64,000 nt of DNA from an uncultured Blautia sp. (GCA_937893675.1 CALBGI010000021.1:62001-126000); one strand, 5' to 3'. Counted from the stretch's first letter, positions 51,367 through 61,010 are shown. Translations and numbers: made by a program. Notes: generated by a model from the sequence alone, not told the origin.

Positions 51367-52353
51367 ATGCCGGCAAGTGATATCGGGATTGATTTGGGAA
51401 CCAGGAACAGTCTGGTATATTCCACAGGGAAGGGGCTTGTTCTGCAGGAGCCTTCCGTGGTGATCTATGATAAAGATACAGAAAAAATAAGAGCGATCGG
51501 CGAGGAAGCCCGGCAGATGGCGTCCCACGCGGGCTCCAATCTTGAGGTGATCTGGCCCATTCATCAGGGTGTGATCACGGATTACGTTGTCATGGAAAAA
51601 ATGCTGAAATTTTTTATCTCCAAGGCAATGGGGCGGCGGGCGTTCCGAAAACCCCGTATCAGCATTTCCGTGCCGAGCGGGATCACAGAGATTGAGCGCA
51701 AGGCCATTGAGGAGGCCACCTATCAGTCCGGTGCGCGCAAGGTGTTTCTGGTGGACGAGCCCATTGCGGCTGCCATTGGCGCCGGTGTGGATATCACCAA
51801 GCCTTTTGGCAGCCTGGTGGTGGATATCGGCGCAGGGACTACAGATGTGGCGGTGATTTCTGTGGGCGGGGTGGTGATCTCCAGCTCGCTCAAGGTGGCA
51901 GGGGACAATTTTAATCAGGCGATCATTCATTACGTGCGGGAGAAGCACAGCCTTTTCATTGGAGAGGATGCTGCGGAAAATATCAAAATAAAAATCGGTA
52001 CGGCCTGTGAGGAGGCGGACCCGAGAACCATGGAGGTGAAGGGGAGAAACATCATCACAGGACTTCCCAAGGTGGCAACCATCACTTCGGAGGAGATCAG
52101 GGAAGCCTTAAAGGACGCTACCGGGCAGATCGTGGAGCTTGTCCACGGAATTCTGGAGAAAACCCCTCCGGAGCTGGCGGCAGATATTATGGACAGAGGA
52201 ATTGTGCTCACAGGAGGCGGAGCGATGCTGCATGGTATGGATACGCTGATCGAGCAGAGGACAGGCGTGAATACCCTGACGGTGCAGGATGCCATGATGG
52301 TGGTTGCAGTGGGTACCGGGAAATACGCGGAAGTGATGAGCAAAATGGAATGA
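51367..52353 (+). CDS. mreB: Rod shape-determining protein MreB
   Basis: The 328-residue bacterial actin directs lateral wall synthesis. ATP-site blocks: DIGIDLGTRNSLVY, VVDIGAGTTDVAVISVGG and GIVLTGGGAMLHGMD; the hinge VDEPIAAAIGAG is also present. ATG 51367 is preceded by AAAGGGG. It is not followed by mreC/mreD, so it may be a second MreB/Mbl-type paralogue; the sequence alone does not decide. Confidence 0.93.
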   Translation: MPASDIGIDLGTRNSLVYSTGKGLVLQEPSVVIYDKDTEKIRAIGEEARQMASHAGSNLEVIWPIHQGVITDYVVMEKMLKFFISKAMGRRAFRKPRISISVPSGITEIERKAIEEATYQSGARKVFLVDEPIAAAIGAGVDITKPFGSLVVDIGAGTTDVAVISVGGVVISSSLKVAGDNFNQAIIHYVREKHSLFIGEDAAENIKIKIGTACEEADPRTMEVKGRNIITGLPKVATITSEEIREALKDATGQIVELVHGILEKTPPELAADIMDRGIVLTGGGAMLHGMDTLIEQRTGVNTLTVQDAMMVVAVGTGKYAEVMSKME

Positions 52354-52360
52354 CAGAGTG

Positions 52361-52432
52361 CGGGGCTGTGGCAAAACAGGCTGCCGGCGGATAAGGCCGG
52401 AGCCTGTTTTGCGGCAGCCCCGTGTCATAATG
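52361..52432 (+). terminator. Long near-perfect hairpin between mreB and recD2
   Basis: Arms of about 27 bases, starting CGGGGCTG and GCAAAACAGGCT and mirrored by AGCCTGTTTTGC and CAGCCCCG, with few mismatches. No T-run follows, but the stem alone should strongly affect elongation or mRNA stability. Confidence 0.65.
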
Positions 52433-52447
52433 ATACAGGAGAAGAAC

Positions 52448-54691
52448 ATGAGTGAAACAGTGACAGGATATATCGACCATATCATTTATCGCAATGAGGA
52501 CAACGGATATACGGTAATGGTGCTGAAAGGCGTAAAAGACGAGGATGAGCTTACCTGCGTGGGAACCTTTGCCTCGGTCACCCAGGGGGCTACCGTAGAG
52601 GTGCAGGGAAGCTACACCAACCACCCGGTATACGGAAAACAGCTGCAGATAACCGCTTTGACGGAGAAGATGCCGGAGGACTCGCTGGCAATGGAACGTT
52701 ACCTGGGCTCCGGCGCGATCAAGGGGATCGGTGCGGCCATGGCGGGGCGGATCGTGCGCCATTTCGGGGACGATACCCTGCGGATCATGGAGGAGGAACC
52801 GGAACGTCTTTCGGAGGTAAAAGGGATCAGCGAAAAAAAAGCAAGAGAGATCGCGCAGCAGGTGACGGCAAAGGCCGATATGCGCCGCGCCATGATCTTT
52901 TTGCAGAAATATGGGATTTCCCTGAATCTTGGGGCGAAGATCTATCAGAAATACGGGCAGTCGCTTTACAGCGTTCTTCAGGAGAATCCCTACCGTCTGG
53001 CGGAGGATATTTCCGGCGTTGGTTTCAAGATCGCGGACGAGATCGCAGCCCGCATCGGCATTCATACAGATTCAGATTACAGAATCCGGAGCGGAATGCT
53101 GTATACTCTTCTGCAGGCCGGGGCGGAAGGCCACGTTTATCTTCCGAAGGAGGAGCTGTTTGCACGTTCTGCGAGGCTTCTGGATGTGGATCCCGCCTAT
53201 ATGGAAAAGCACCTTATGGATATGGCGCTGGACAGAAAGCTGATCCTCAAGGAGCAGGAAGAAACAGTGCTGGTGTATCCCAGTCAGTTTTACTATCTGG
53301 AGCTGAATACGGCCAGGATGCTTCGGGAGCTCAACATCCGCTGCCCGGAGGATCAGGGGCTGATGTTGCGGCGTATCAGCCAGATTGAGAAAGACACAGG
53401 TACGGTTCTGGATGAAATGCAGAAAAAAGCGGTGCAGGAAGCTGCGAATCACGGGCTTTTTGTGCTGACCGGAGGCCCGGGCACAGGAAAAACCACAACG
53501 ATCAACGCCATTATCCGCTATTTTGAGGGGGAAGGCGCCGAGATCCGGCTGGCAGCTCCCACAGGGAGAGCGGCAAAGCGTATGACCGAGGCCACAGGCT
53601 ATGAGGCGCAGACCATCCACCGTCTTTTGGAGCTTACCGGGATGCCGGATGAGGAGCGGGAGGGGCAGGCTGTGCACTTTGAGCGAAATGCCCAGAACCC
53701 GCTGGAGGCAGATGTGGTTATTATTGATGAGATGTCCATGGTGGATATTTCTCTGATGCATTCCCTCCTTCTGGCGATCACTGCGGGTACCCGGCTGATC
53801 CTGGTTGGGGATGAGAATCAGCTTCCCAGCGTAGGGCCGGGCAATGTACTCAGAGATATTATCAGGAGCAAGGCCTTTCCGGTGGTGGAGCTGACCAAGA
53901 TTTTCCGCCAGGCTTTTGAGAGCGATATTGTGGTGAATGCCCACAAGATCAACCGGGGAGAGCCGGTGACCGTGGACAACAAGAGCAGAGATTTCTTTTT
54001 TTTGAAGCGCTATGACGCAGACATCATTATTCGGGTCGTGATCGCGCTCATTCAGGAGAAACTCCCGCGCTATGTGGATGCCAGACCCTTTGACATCCAG
54101 GTACTCACACCTATGCGAAAAGGACTTCTGGGCGTGGAGCGTCTCAATGCGATTTTGCAGAGGTACCTGAATCCTGCGGACGGACGCAAAAAAGAAAAGG
54201 AATGCGGAAGCCATCTGTTCCGGGAAGGGGACAAGGTGATGCAGGTAAAAAACAATTATCAGCTGGAGTGGGAAGTGCGGGGACGCTATGGGATTCCCGT
54301 AGACAAAGGCGTGGGAGTGTTTAACGGAGATACCGGGATCCTGAAAGAACTCAATGAATTTGCGGAAATGGCAACCGTCGAGTTTGAAGATGGGCGAATT
54401 GCGGAATACTCTTATAAACAGCTGGAGGAGCTGGAGCTTGCCTACGCGGTCACGATACACAAATCTCAGGGCTCGGAATATCCTGCGGTGGTACTGCCAC
54501 TGCTTTCGGGGCCGCAGATGCTGATGAACCGGAATCTTCTCTATACAGCCGTCACCCGGGCGCGCAAGTGCGTGACGGTGGTGGGCAGCGAAGCCGTTTT
54601 CGCGGAAATGATAAAAAACGAAAAACAACAGAAACGATTCAGCTCCCTTGACGCACAGATTCAGTCTCTGGGAGAGGAATACGGAGAATAG
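52448..54691 (+). CDS. recD2: RecD2-type ATP-dependent DNA helicase
   Basis: The 747-residue SF1B helicase moves 5' to 3'. It has the RecD2-specific N-terminal OB domain (VTGYIDHIIYRNEDNGYTVM) and helix-hairpin-helix region (GSGAIKGIGAAMAGRIV), then Walker A GGPGTGKTTT, Walker B VVIIDEMSMVDISLM, motif III GDENQLPSVGPG and motif VI TAVTRARKCVTVVG. No RecBC partners are nearby, as expected for RecD2. ATG 52448 follows AGGAG. Confidence 0.96.
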   Translation: MSETVTGYIDHIIYRNEDNGYTVMVLKGVKDEDELTCVGTFASVTQGATVEVQGSYTNHPVYGKQLQITALTEKMPEDSLAMERYLGSGAIKGIGAAMAGRIVRHFGDDTLRIMEEEPERLSEVKGISEKKAREIAQQVTAKADMRRAMIFLQKYGISLNLGAKIYQKYGQSLYSVLQENPYRLAEDISGVGFKIADEIAARIGIHTDSDYRIRSGMLYTLLQAGAEGHVYLPKEELFARSARLLDVDPAYMEKHLMDMALDRKLILKEQEETVLVYPSQFYYLELNTARMLRELNIRCPEDQGLMLRRISQIEKDTGTVLDEMQKKAVQEAANHGLFVLTGGPGTGKTTTINAIIRYFEGEGAEIRLAAPTGRAAKRMTEATGYEAQTIHRLLELTGMPDEEREGQAVHFERNAQNPLEADVVIIDEMSMVDISLMHSLLLAITAGTRLILVGDENQLPSVGPGNVLRDIIRSKAFPVVELTKIFRQAFESDIVVNAHKINRGEPVTVDNKSRDFFFLKRYDADIIIRVVIALIQEKLPRYVDARPFDIQVLTPMRKGLLGVERLNAILQRYLNPADGRKKEKECGSHLFREGDKVMQVKNNYQLEWEVRGRYGIPVDKGVGVFNGDTGILKELNEFAEMATVEFEDGRIAEYSYKQLEELELAYAVTIHKSQGSEYPAVVLPLLSGPQMLMNRNLLYTAVTRARKCVTVVGSEAVFAEMIKNEKQQKRFSSLDAQIQSLGEEYGE

Positions 54692-54723
54692 AGGGCGTTG
54701 TCGGGGAGAAAGGACAAAAGCCC

Positions 54724-55434
54724 ATGAAAAAAACAGCAGAAAGACTTCTGGATATCCTGTATCCCAGACACTGCCCTTTGTGCCACAGGATTTTGAAAGA
54801 AAAAAACCGTACGATCTGTCCGGAGTGCGAAACAAAGGCTGTGCCCATAGAGGGGGCGCGGTGCTTTCGGTGCGGGCGTCCGGTTTTGGAGGAAGAGGAA
54901 TTCTGCGGGGAGTGCAGAACACATGCGCACCAGTTTGACAGCGGCAGAGGGATTTTTCTCTACAGCAGCAGGTGGCGAAGCTGTGTGGTGCGTTTCAAAT
55001 ATTACGGATGCAGGGAGTACGGGGATTTTCTGGGGGATGCCATGGCTTTTTATGCGCGCCGGGAACTGGCAGGCTGGAAGCCGGACTGCCTGGTGCCGGT
55101 CCCGCTCCACAAAAGCAAGGAAAGGCGGCGGGGCTTCAACCAGGCAGAATATCTGGCAGCGCGCATCAGCAGACAGAGCGGCATTCCCCTGGAGACCCGG
55201 CTGGTTGTAAAAATAAGAAAAACAAAATCTCAGAAAAAGCTGGGCAGCCGGGAACGGCAGAGGAATCTTGCAGATGCGTTCGCAGTGACAAAACCGGTGA
55301 AGGGGCGGTGCATTCTGGTGGTGGATGATGTGTTTACCACCGGCAGCACCATGGACGCCATGGCCAAATGTCTCAAAAAGGCAGGGGCCTTTCGGGTGCA
55401 CTTTCTCACGGCATTTATGGGGCATGGGAAATGA
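54724..55434 (+). CDS. comFC: ComF family protein (phosphoribosyltransferase fold)
   Basis: The 236-residue protein has a zinc-finger N-terminus (CPLCHRI, CPECE, CFRCGRP, CGECR) and a PRTase domain with LVPVPLHKSKERRRGFNQAE and the PRPP loop ILVVDDVFTTGSTMD. ComFC helps DNA uptake in transformable Firmicutes, but homologues are also common in non-competent species. It is intact here while comEC is interrupted. Confidence 0.92.
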   Translation: MKKTAERLLDILYPRHCPLCHRILKEKNRTICPECETKAVPIEGARCFRCGRPVLEEEEFCGECRTHAHQFDSGRGIFLYSSRWRSCVVRFKYYGCREYGDFLGDAMAFYARRELAGWKPDCLVPVPLHKSKERRRGFNQAEYLAARISRQSGIPLETRLVVKIRKTKSQKKLGSRERQRNLADAFAVTKPVKGRCILVVDDVFTTGSTMDAMAKCLKKAGAFRVHFLTAFMGHGK

Positions 55435-55514
55435 AAAAACACTTTTCATAGGAAGGGATATATGATACAATTAGCCTGTATCTGTTTGCCTACAAAGATG
55501 ATAAGGAGTTCTTT

Positions 55515-55946
55515 ATGATAAATGAAGAAAAAGTAAAAATCATGACAAAGCTTGCCATGTATGAACAGGGAGAAGGAAAGAAATATCTTCCTATCAGCAA
55601 GTTTTACAGAAGTGATTATATCGGACAGGCGCTGATCAAGAACTTTTTTCTCATATCCATCGGGTATGTGCTGGCGCTTGGAGGCATAGCGGCCTATTTT
55701 GGAGAGTATCTTCTGGAGAACATTCACAAAATGAACCTGATCCAGCTGGGAGTTTATGTGGTGCTGGGATATGTGGCGGTGCTGGTCCTGTACTCCATCC
55801 TTACCTACATTATGTATTCGGTGAGATATGCCCGTGCAAAAAAGAGCGTCCGCAGATATTATGAGGAGCTGACAAAGCTTGGCAAGATTTACGGGCGTGA
55901 AGAGAAAAAAGCAGCCGCGCGGCGCGCAGGAGGAATGAAATCATGA
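55515..55946 (+). CDS. Small membrane protein, two spans, unknown function
   Basis: The 143-residue protein has a polar N-terminus (about 40 residues), two hydrophobic helices (FFLISIGYVLALGGIAAYFG and LGVYVVLGYVAVLVLYSILT) and a basic C-terminal helix. AAGGAG precedes the ATG. It overlaps the next gene by four bases, and both lie just upstream of cdaA. Confidence 0.82.
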   Translation: MINEEKVKIMTKLAMYEQGEGKKYLPISKFYRSDYIGQALIKNFFLISIGYVLALGGIAAYFGEYLLENIHKMNLIQLGVYVVLGYVAVLVLYSILTYIMYSVRYARAKKSVRRYYEELTKLGKIYGREEKKAAARRAGGMKS

Positions 55947-57043
55947 CAGCATTATTGGAACTGAAACAGAAAATAAAAAATCTTTATGGACAGTACGATA
56001 TCTATGTCCTGCCGGCATTGAAATTTGTTCTGGCGCTGACCTACTTTGTGTGGATCAATATGAATATGGGATATATGACGCAGCTTGACAATGTATTTGT
56101 GGTGCTGATCCTTTCCCTGGTCTGCTGTATCCTGCCGCTGTCCGTGACCGTGTTTGCCGGATACATGCTGATCCTGGGCCACAGCTATGCGCTGAGTCCG
56201 GAGGCGGCGGCCTTCATGCTGGTGCTGATCCTTTTTATGGCGCTTTTGTTCCTGCGTTTCAGCAGCGGACGCAACAGTATCATGATCTATACGCCGCTGG
56301 CATTTGGCTTTAACGTTCCGGTGCTGCTTCCCATCGGCGGCGGGCTTTTGAGCGATTCCCTGGCAGCGCTTCCGGCAGGCTGCGGAGTGATCCTCTACTA
56401 TTTCATCCGGTTTCTCAAATCACAGGAGCAGGTTCTTGCCAGCCCGGATGTGGTGCTCCTGGAAAAAGTAAAGATCCTGGCGGACGGCCTGGTCCAGAAC
56501 TGGCCGATGTGGATCACGGTTGTGGCCTTTGTGGCAGTGACGCTGATCGTGCACCTGATCCGTACCCGTTCCTTTGACTACGCCTGGAGGATCGCCATTA
56601 TAGCAGGCGGTGTGACCTATGTGCTGGTGATGTTTGTGGGAAGCGTTTTCTTCAATGTCACGGTTCTTGTGATTCCGCTGATGATTTATACACTTCTTTC
56701 TGTACTTATCGGTTTTGCGATGGAGTTTGTTGCCTTCGGCGGAGATTACAGCCGCACAGAGCGCATGCAGTATGAGGATGATGAGTATTATTACTATGTA
56801 AAAGCAGTCCCCAAAGCTTTGGTGGCGACTTCTGAGCGCAGCATCAAGAAGATTACCGCTGACAGCGAAAAGCCGGAAAGAAAAAAGAAGACGGACGGGG
56901 TAGTGAGATATCAGAAACCGGCCAGGACCGAGGGCAAACCGCAGGTCAAAAAAGAGAACACCATTCCTCCGGTTGCGCAGAAGCCGGACATGGAAGAGAT
57001 AGACTTTGAAAAGAGACTGGAAGAATCGTTAAGAGACCTGTAA
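55943..57043 (+). CDS. Polytopic membrane protein, unknown function
   Basis: The 366-residue protein has about eight hydrophobic segments up to residue 270, then a charged cytoplasmic tail with a Tyr cluster (DDEYYYYVK) and Lys/Pro-rich sequence. It recurs next to cdaA in Lachnospiraceae as far as I recall, but I know no function. Co-transcription with the cyclase genes suggests a cell-envelope or turgor role; that is inference. Confidence 0.82.
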   Translation: MTALLELKQKIKNLYGQYDIYVLPALKFVLALTYFVWINMNMGYMTQLDNVFVVLILSLVCCILPLSVTVFAGYMLILGHSYALSPEAAAFMLVLILFMALLFLRFSSGRNSIMIYTPLAFGFNVPVLLPIGGGLLSDSLAALPAGCGVILYYFIRFLKSQEQVLASPDVVLLEKVKILADGLVQNWPMWITVVAFVAVTLIVHLIRTRSFDYAWRIAIIAGGVTYVLVMFVGSVFFNVTVLVIPLMIYTLLSVLIGFAMEFVAFGGDYSRTERMQYEDDEYYYYVKAVPKALVATSERSIKKITADSEKPERKKKTDGVVRYQKPARTEGKPQVKKENTIPPVAQKPDMEEIDFEKRLEESLRDL

Positions 57044-57082
57044 AAAGACAGCAGTTTTTATTCTTGCAGAAAGGAGGACGCT

Positions 57083-57967
57083 ATGGAGAACCTGGTAAAT
57101 GTGCTTATGGAATATGCGGCAAAGCTGAATTTTCCCGGCATCGGTGTCATTGATGTGGTGGAAATTTTTCTGATTTCCTTTTTTGTCTATCAGTTCATGG
57201 TGTGGATCAAATTCACGCGGGCATATTCTTTGCTGAAAGGCATCCTGGTGGTAATGGCGTTCATCTTTTTGGCATACATTTTTAAGATGAATACGATCCT
57301 CTGGATTTTCCGAAATCTGGCGAGCGTCATGCTGATCGGCGTGGTCATTATCTTTCAGCCGGAGCTCCGGAAGGTTCTGGAGCAGTTGGGCAAGAAGAAT
57401 ATTATGTCGGCGATCCTTCCGTTTGACAACTCCAAGGATGTGACGGAACGGTTTACAGACAAGACCAGAAACGAACTGATCAAGGCCTGCTTTGACATGG
57501 GAGAAGCCAAGACAGGCGCCCTCATTGTCATTGAGCAGGACATCCGCCTCACGGAATATGAGCGGACAGGGATCACTGTGGACGCGGTGCTCACCAGCCA
57601 GCTTTTGATCAATATTTTCGAGCACAACACGCCTCTCCACGACGGCGCGGTCATTGTGCGGAACAACCGTGTTGCGGCGGCAACCTGTTATCTGCCCCTT
57701 TCCGACAATATGGAGCTGAGCAAGCAGCTTGGAACGCGTCACAGAGCCGGGGTGGGGATCAGCGAGGTCAGCGATTCCCTGACCATTATCGTCTCCGAGG
57801 AAACCGGTCATGTGTCCGTGGCCAGGGAAGGAGAGCTTCTGCGCAATGTGGATAGTGCGCAGCTGCGCAGGGAATTGGAGAAGGCCCAGAACAAGAAGGT
57901 GGTTGGAAACAACAAACTGAGACACATTCTGAAAGGGAGAGTGAGACATGAAGAGAAAGCTGACTGA
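57083..57967 (+). CDS. cdaA: Diadenylate cyclase CdaA
   Basis: The 294-residue enzyme joins two ATP into cyclic di-AMP, which controls potassium and osmolyte uptake and wall homeostasis. Three N-terminal membrane helices precede the DAC domain with the catalytic motifs DGA (187-189, HDGAVIV) and RHR (219-221, GTRHRAG). It overlaps cdaR by 20 bases, the standard pair. Confidence 0.97.
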   Translation: MENLVNVLMEYAAKLNFPGIGVIDVVEIFLISFFVYQFMVWIKFTRAYSLLKGILVVMAFIFLAYIFKMNTILWIFRNLASVMLIGVVIIFQPELRKVLEQLGKKNIMSAILPFDNSKDVTERFTDKTRNELIKACFDMGEAKTGALIVIEQDIRLTEYERTGITVDAVLTSQLLINIFEHNTPLHDGAVIVRNNRVAAATCYLPLSDNMELSKQLGTRHRAGVGISEVSDSLTIIVSEETGHVSVAREGELLRNVDSAQLRRELEKAQNKKVVGNNKLRHILKGRVRHEEKAD

Positions 57968-59240
57968 CAATTTCCCTCTGAAAATCATGTCTCTGATCGT
58001 GGGCATCTTTATATGGTTTTTGGTTGTGAATGTGGATAATCCTATTGAAACACAGAGCTTTGTGGTTGGGGTAGAGCTTCTGAATGAAGCCTATGTGGAT
58101 GAGACCGGAATGGTGTGCATGGTGGATGAGGAGCAGGAACTGGCGCGAGTGACGATCACCACGGACAGGCGGACGCTCCGGGATATCAGCACCGATGATA
58201 TTCAGGCAATGGCAGATCTGCAGCAGGCGGTGAGTCTGGAAACAGATCCGGTCATGGTTCCCATCACTGCCGTCTGCAAAGGTGTTTCCGCGAACAACAT
58301 CAAAATATATCCTCAGAATCTGAGTGTGCATCTGGAGGAGAAGCTGACCAAGGAATTCGCGGTGAACATTGTAAACAGCGGGAGCGGACCGGGCAAAGGC
58401 TACGAGATCGGCTCTCAGACTGTGAATCCGGAAAAAATCAGAATTACAGGACCGGAATCCCTGGTCAATAAAATAGATGTGGTAAATGTCAATGTGGATG
58501 TGGAAGGAATCACGGAGAACGTGACCGAAGCCCTGAGCCTGACTGTCCGGGACAAAAACGGCGAAATTCTTTCCGATGCGGCCATGCGTTATCTGCGCAT
58601 CGACAATGATGCGAGAGTGAATGTGACGACCCGCCTCTGGAGAGTGCGCACGGATGTAAAGCTTGCCGCAGGCTATGTGGGCGAGCCGGAGAGCGGCTAT
58701 GTGGTAAGCGATGTGACGACCATACCGGAAACGGTGAGCGTCACCGGAAGCAACGAGGCACTGGAAACGCTGCGTCAGCAGGGCAATACGCTGGAGATAC
58801 CGGCGGAACAGGTGGATGTCAGCGGACGCACTTCTGATCTGGAGGTCAAAGTGAATCTTGCGGAAATCCTTCCGGAGAGTCTGCGGCTCACCAGCGGTTC
58901 CAGCTCAGATCTCTGGGTGCAGGTGGATATCCTCCCGGAAGGAAGCCGCCTGGTGGACATTCCCACCAGCGAGATCTCCGTAAAGAACAAGGCGGAGGAT
59001 CTGCAGGCGGCCTTTGAGATCGACCGTGTGGAGCTTCGGGTAAAAGCCGCGGAAGGAACCAACATTGATGCCCTTGATGTAAATGCCATTAAGGCATCCA
59101 TTGATCTGAAGGACCGCGAGGAAGGCACTTATGATATTCCGGTATCCGTAAAACTTCCCAAAGGCTATGAGCTGCTGGAGGAGGTTACCACAGGGGTACA
59201 GATTTCCAAGGTGTCCAGCGTGGAGTCAAATGAGGAATAG
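57948..59240 (+). CDS. cdaR: CdaR, YbbR-domain regulator of CdaA
   Basis: The 430-residue protein has one N-terminal membrane helix (PLKIMSLIVGIFIWFLVVNV) and repeated extracellular YbbR domains, visible as recurring motifs ending in (P)E-x-V-x-V-x-G (NPEKIRITGPESLVNKIDVV and IPETVSVTGSNEALETLRQQ). It modulates the cyclase from outside the membrane. Confidence 0.94.
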   Translation: MKRKLTDNFPLKIMSLIVGIFIWFLVVNVDNPIETQSFVVGVELLNEAYVDETGMVCMVDEEQELARVTITTDRRTLRDISTDDIQAMADLQQAVSLETDPVMVPITAVCKGVSANNIKIYPQNLSVHLEEKLTKEFAVNIVNSGSGPGKGYEIGSQTVNPEKIRITGPESLVNKIDVVNVNVDVEGITENVTEALSLTVRDKNGEILSDAAMRYLRIDNDARVNVTTRLWRVRTDVKLAAGYVGEPESGYVVSDVTTIPETVSVTGSNEALETLRQQGNTLEIPAEQVDVSGRTSDLEVKVNLAEILPESLRLTSGSSSDLWVQVDILPEGSRLVDIPTSEISVKNKAEDLQAAFEIDRVELRVKAAEGTNIDALDVNAIKASIDLKDREEGTYDIPVSVKLPKGYELLEEVTTGVQISKVSSVESNEE

Positions 59241-59251
59241 AGGTGTGAATT

Positions 59252-59515
59252 ATGGTAAATCAGAAGGTGCGGGTAAAAAATCCCACCGGACTGCATCTGC
59301 GTCCCGCAGGATTTCTCTGCAAGGAAGCGATGAAGTATAAGTCCCTGATCACATTTAATTTTGACGGAGGCGTTGCCAACGCAAAGAGCGTGCTCAGTGT
59401 TCTGGGCGCCTGTGTCAAATGCGGGGATGAAATTGAACTGGTATGTGAGGGTGCTGACGAGCAGGAAGCCCTGGCGGCGATGATCGCGGCCATTGAGAGC
59501 GGACTGGGCGAATAG
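59252..59515 (+). CDS. HPr-family phosphocarrier protein
   Basis: The 87-residue protein has His15 in NPTGLHLRPAG (PTS phosphorylation site) and Ser46 in NAKSVLSVLG (HPr kinase site), both at canonical positions, so it could serve in PTS transfer and CcpA-dependent catabolite control. Cys-containing VLGACVKCGDE replaces the usual MSLGIKKGDE-type region. It sits after cdaR and not with PTS enzyme I, so it may be a secondary HPr/Crh-like copy. Confidence 0.9.
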   Translation: MVNQKVRVKNPTGLHLRPAGFLCKEAMKYKSLITFNFDGGVANAKSVLSVLGACVKCGDEIELVCEGADEQEALAAMIAAIESGLGE

Positions 59516-59543
59516 CGGCCGAAAGATCGCAAAAATAAAAAGA

Positions 59544-59608
59544 GCTGCTGCACAAAGAGGGAATCCGGTGTATCTGCATAACCGGGGAGATTTTGCAGCA
59601 GCCCTTTT
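59544..59608 (+). terminator. Terminator after the HPr-like gene
   Basis: GCTGCTGCA pairs with TGCAGCAGC, with an inner CCGGT/ACCGG hairpin, followed by CCTTTT. It recalls the long hairpin at 52361 in its GGCTGC/GCAGCC ends. Confidence 0.72.
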
Positions 59609-59631
59609 ACAGAGCAGAAGGGAGAATGATT

Positions 59632-60186
59632 ATGAGTAAGATCAAAGTGACAGAATGTGGGGGAATTGAGGGACTGAAGGTGATTGAGCCCAGCGTTTTC
59701 GGAGATTCCCGCGGCTATTTTATGGAGACTTATAATTATAATGACTTTAAGGAGGCCGGGATCGATGTACCGTTTGTGCAGGATAATCAGTCCAGTTCTT
59801 CCTACGGCGTGCTGAGAGGGCTGCATTTTCAGATCAATTATCCCCAGGATAAGCTGGTGCGCGTGATCAGCGGAGAGGTTTTTGATGTTGCCGTGGATCT
59901 GCGCGAGGGTTCCCAAACCTACGGCAAATGGTATGGGGTTGTTCTCTCCGCAGAGAATAAGAAGCAGTTCTTCATTCCCAAGGGCTTTGCACACGGTTTC
60001 GTAGTTCTTTCCGAGAATGCGGAATTCTCCTACAAATGCTCCGATTTCTATCATCCCAACGATGAGGGCGGCCTGATCTGGAATGATCCGGATATCGGCG
60101 TAGAATGGCCGATCCCGGCAGATATGGAGCTTATCCTGTCTGAGAAGGACAAAAACTGGGGCCGTTTCTGCGAGCTTCGGAAATAG
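59632..60186 (+). CDS. rfbC: dTDP-4-dehydrorhamnose 3,5-epimerase
   Basis: The 184-residue cupin epimerase acts in dTDP-L-rhamnose synthesis. Family blocks: VFGDSRGYFMETYN, QDNQSSSSYGVLRGLHFQ (catalytic His), GEVFDVAVDLREGSQTYGKW and IPKGFAHGFVVLSE. ATG 59632 has AAGGGAG 7 bp upstream. It starts a cell-surface polysaccharide cluster with the exporter genes that follow; the other rfb genes are not in view. Confidence 0.96.
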   Translation: MSKIKVTECGGIEGLKVIEPSVFGDSRGYFMETYNYNDFKEAGIDVPFVQDNQSSSSYGVLRGLHFQINYPQDKLVRVISGEVFDVAVDLREGSQTYGKWYGVVLSAENKKQFFIPKGFAHGFVVLSENAEFSYKCSDFYHPNDEGGLIWNDPDIGVEWPIPADMELILSEKDKNWGRFCELRK

Positions 60187-60194
60187 GAGAAACT

Positions 60195-61010
60195 ATGCAA
60201 AATACATTTTTTTCACTGCCGGCGGATGTGTACAGAAACCGCCGGCTCATAGGAAAACTGGCAAAAAATGATTTCAAGACAAGGTATGCCGGCTCATATT
60301 TTGGCGCGGTCTGGGCTTTTGTGCAGCCGGTAGTCACGATTTTTGTCTACTGGTTTGTGTTTTCTGTTGGCTTCCGCTCCGATACAGGGGAGCTGGGCGT
60401 GCCTTTTGTGCTTTATCTGGTGGCCGGAATCGTGCCCTGGTTCTTTTTTCAGGATGCGCTTATGGGAGGGACCAATGCGCTTCTGGAATATAACTACCTT
60501 GTAAAAAAGGTGGTGTTCAACATCAGTGTGCTTCCGGTCGTAAAGATTCTGTCCGCGCTGTTTGTACACTGTTTTTTTGTGGTGCTGACCGTGGTCCTTT
60601 ATCTGCTTCACGGCCGTTTTCCGGATCTGTACTATATTCAGATTTTTTATTATACCTTCTGTGTCATTGCCCTGGTGTTGGGACTGTGCTACGCGACCAG
60701 CGCGCTTGTGGTGTTTTTCAGGGATCTGACCCAGATCATCAGTATTCTTCTGCAGATCGGAGTATGGCTGACGCCAATCATGTGGATCGCGGAAACTTCC
60801 CTGCAGGGGAATCTGTTCCTGCAGAAGCTTTTGCAGTTTAATCCCATGTACTATGTGGTTTCCGGCTACCGGGATGTGTTTATCATGAAGCACTGGTTCT
60901 GGGAGCGTCCGGGCTGGACCTTATATTTCTGGGTGTTTACCGCTGCGTGCTATGTTCTGGGAAGCTGGATTTTTAACCGTCTGCGGGTTCATTTTGCGGA
61001 TGTACTGTAG
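60195..61010 (+). CDS. Polysaccharide ABC exporter permease (Wzm/TagG-like)
   Basis: The 271-residue ABC-2 membrane protein has about six helices and the family opening LIGKLAKNDFKTRYAGSYFG, then GIVPWFFFQDALMGGTNALL and NPMYYVVSGYRDVF. It exports a lipid-linked glycan with the ATPase that follows 14 bases later. Confidence 0.94.
   Translation: MQNTFFSLPADVYRNRRLIGKLAKNDFKTRYAGSYFGAVWAFVQPVVTIFVYWFVFSVGFRSDTGELGVPFVLYLVAGIVPWFFFQDALMGGTNALLEYNYLVKKVVFNISVLPVVKILSALFVHCFFVVLTVVLYLLHGRFPDLYYIQIFYYTFCVIALVLGLCYATSALVVFFRDLTQIISILLQIGVWLTPIMWIAETSLQGNLFLQKLLQFNPMYYVVSGYRDVFIMKHWFWERPGWTLYFWVFTAACYVLGSWIFNRLRVHFADVL

Noticed and set aside
51367..52353. DnaK/FtsA-type ATPase instead of MreB
   Set aside because: Length and the blocks around the phosphate loops fit MreB/Mbl; there is no substrate-binding domain or FtsA 1C domain.
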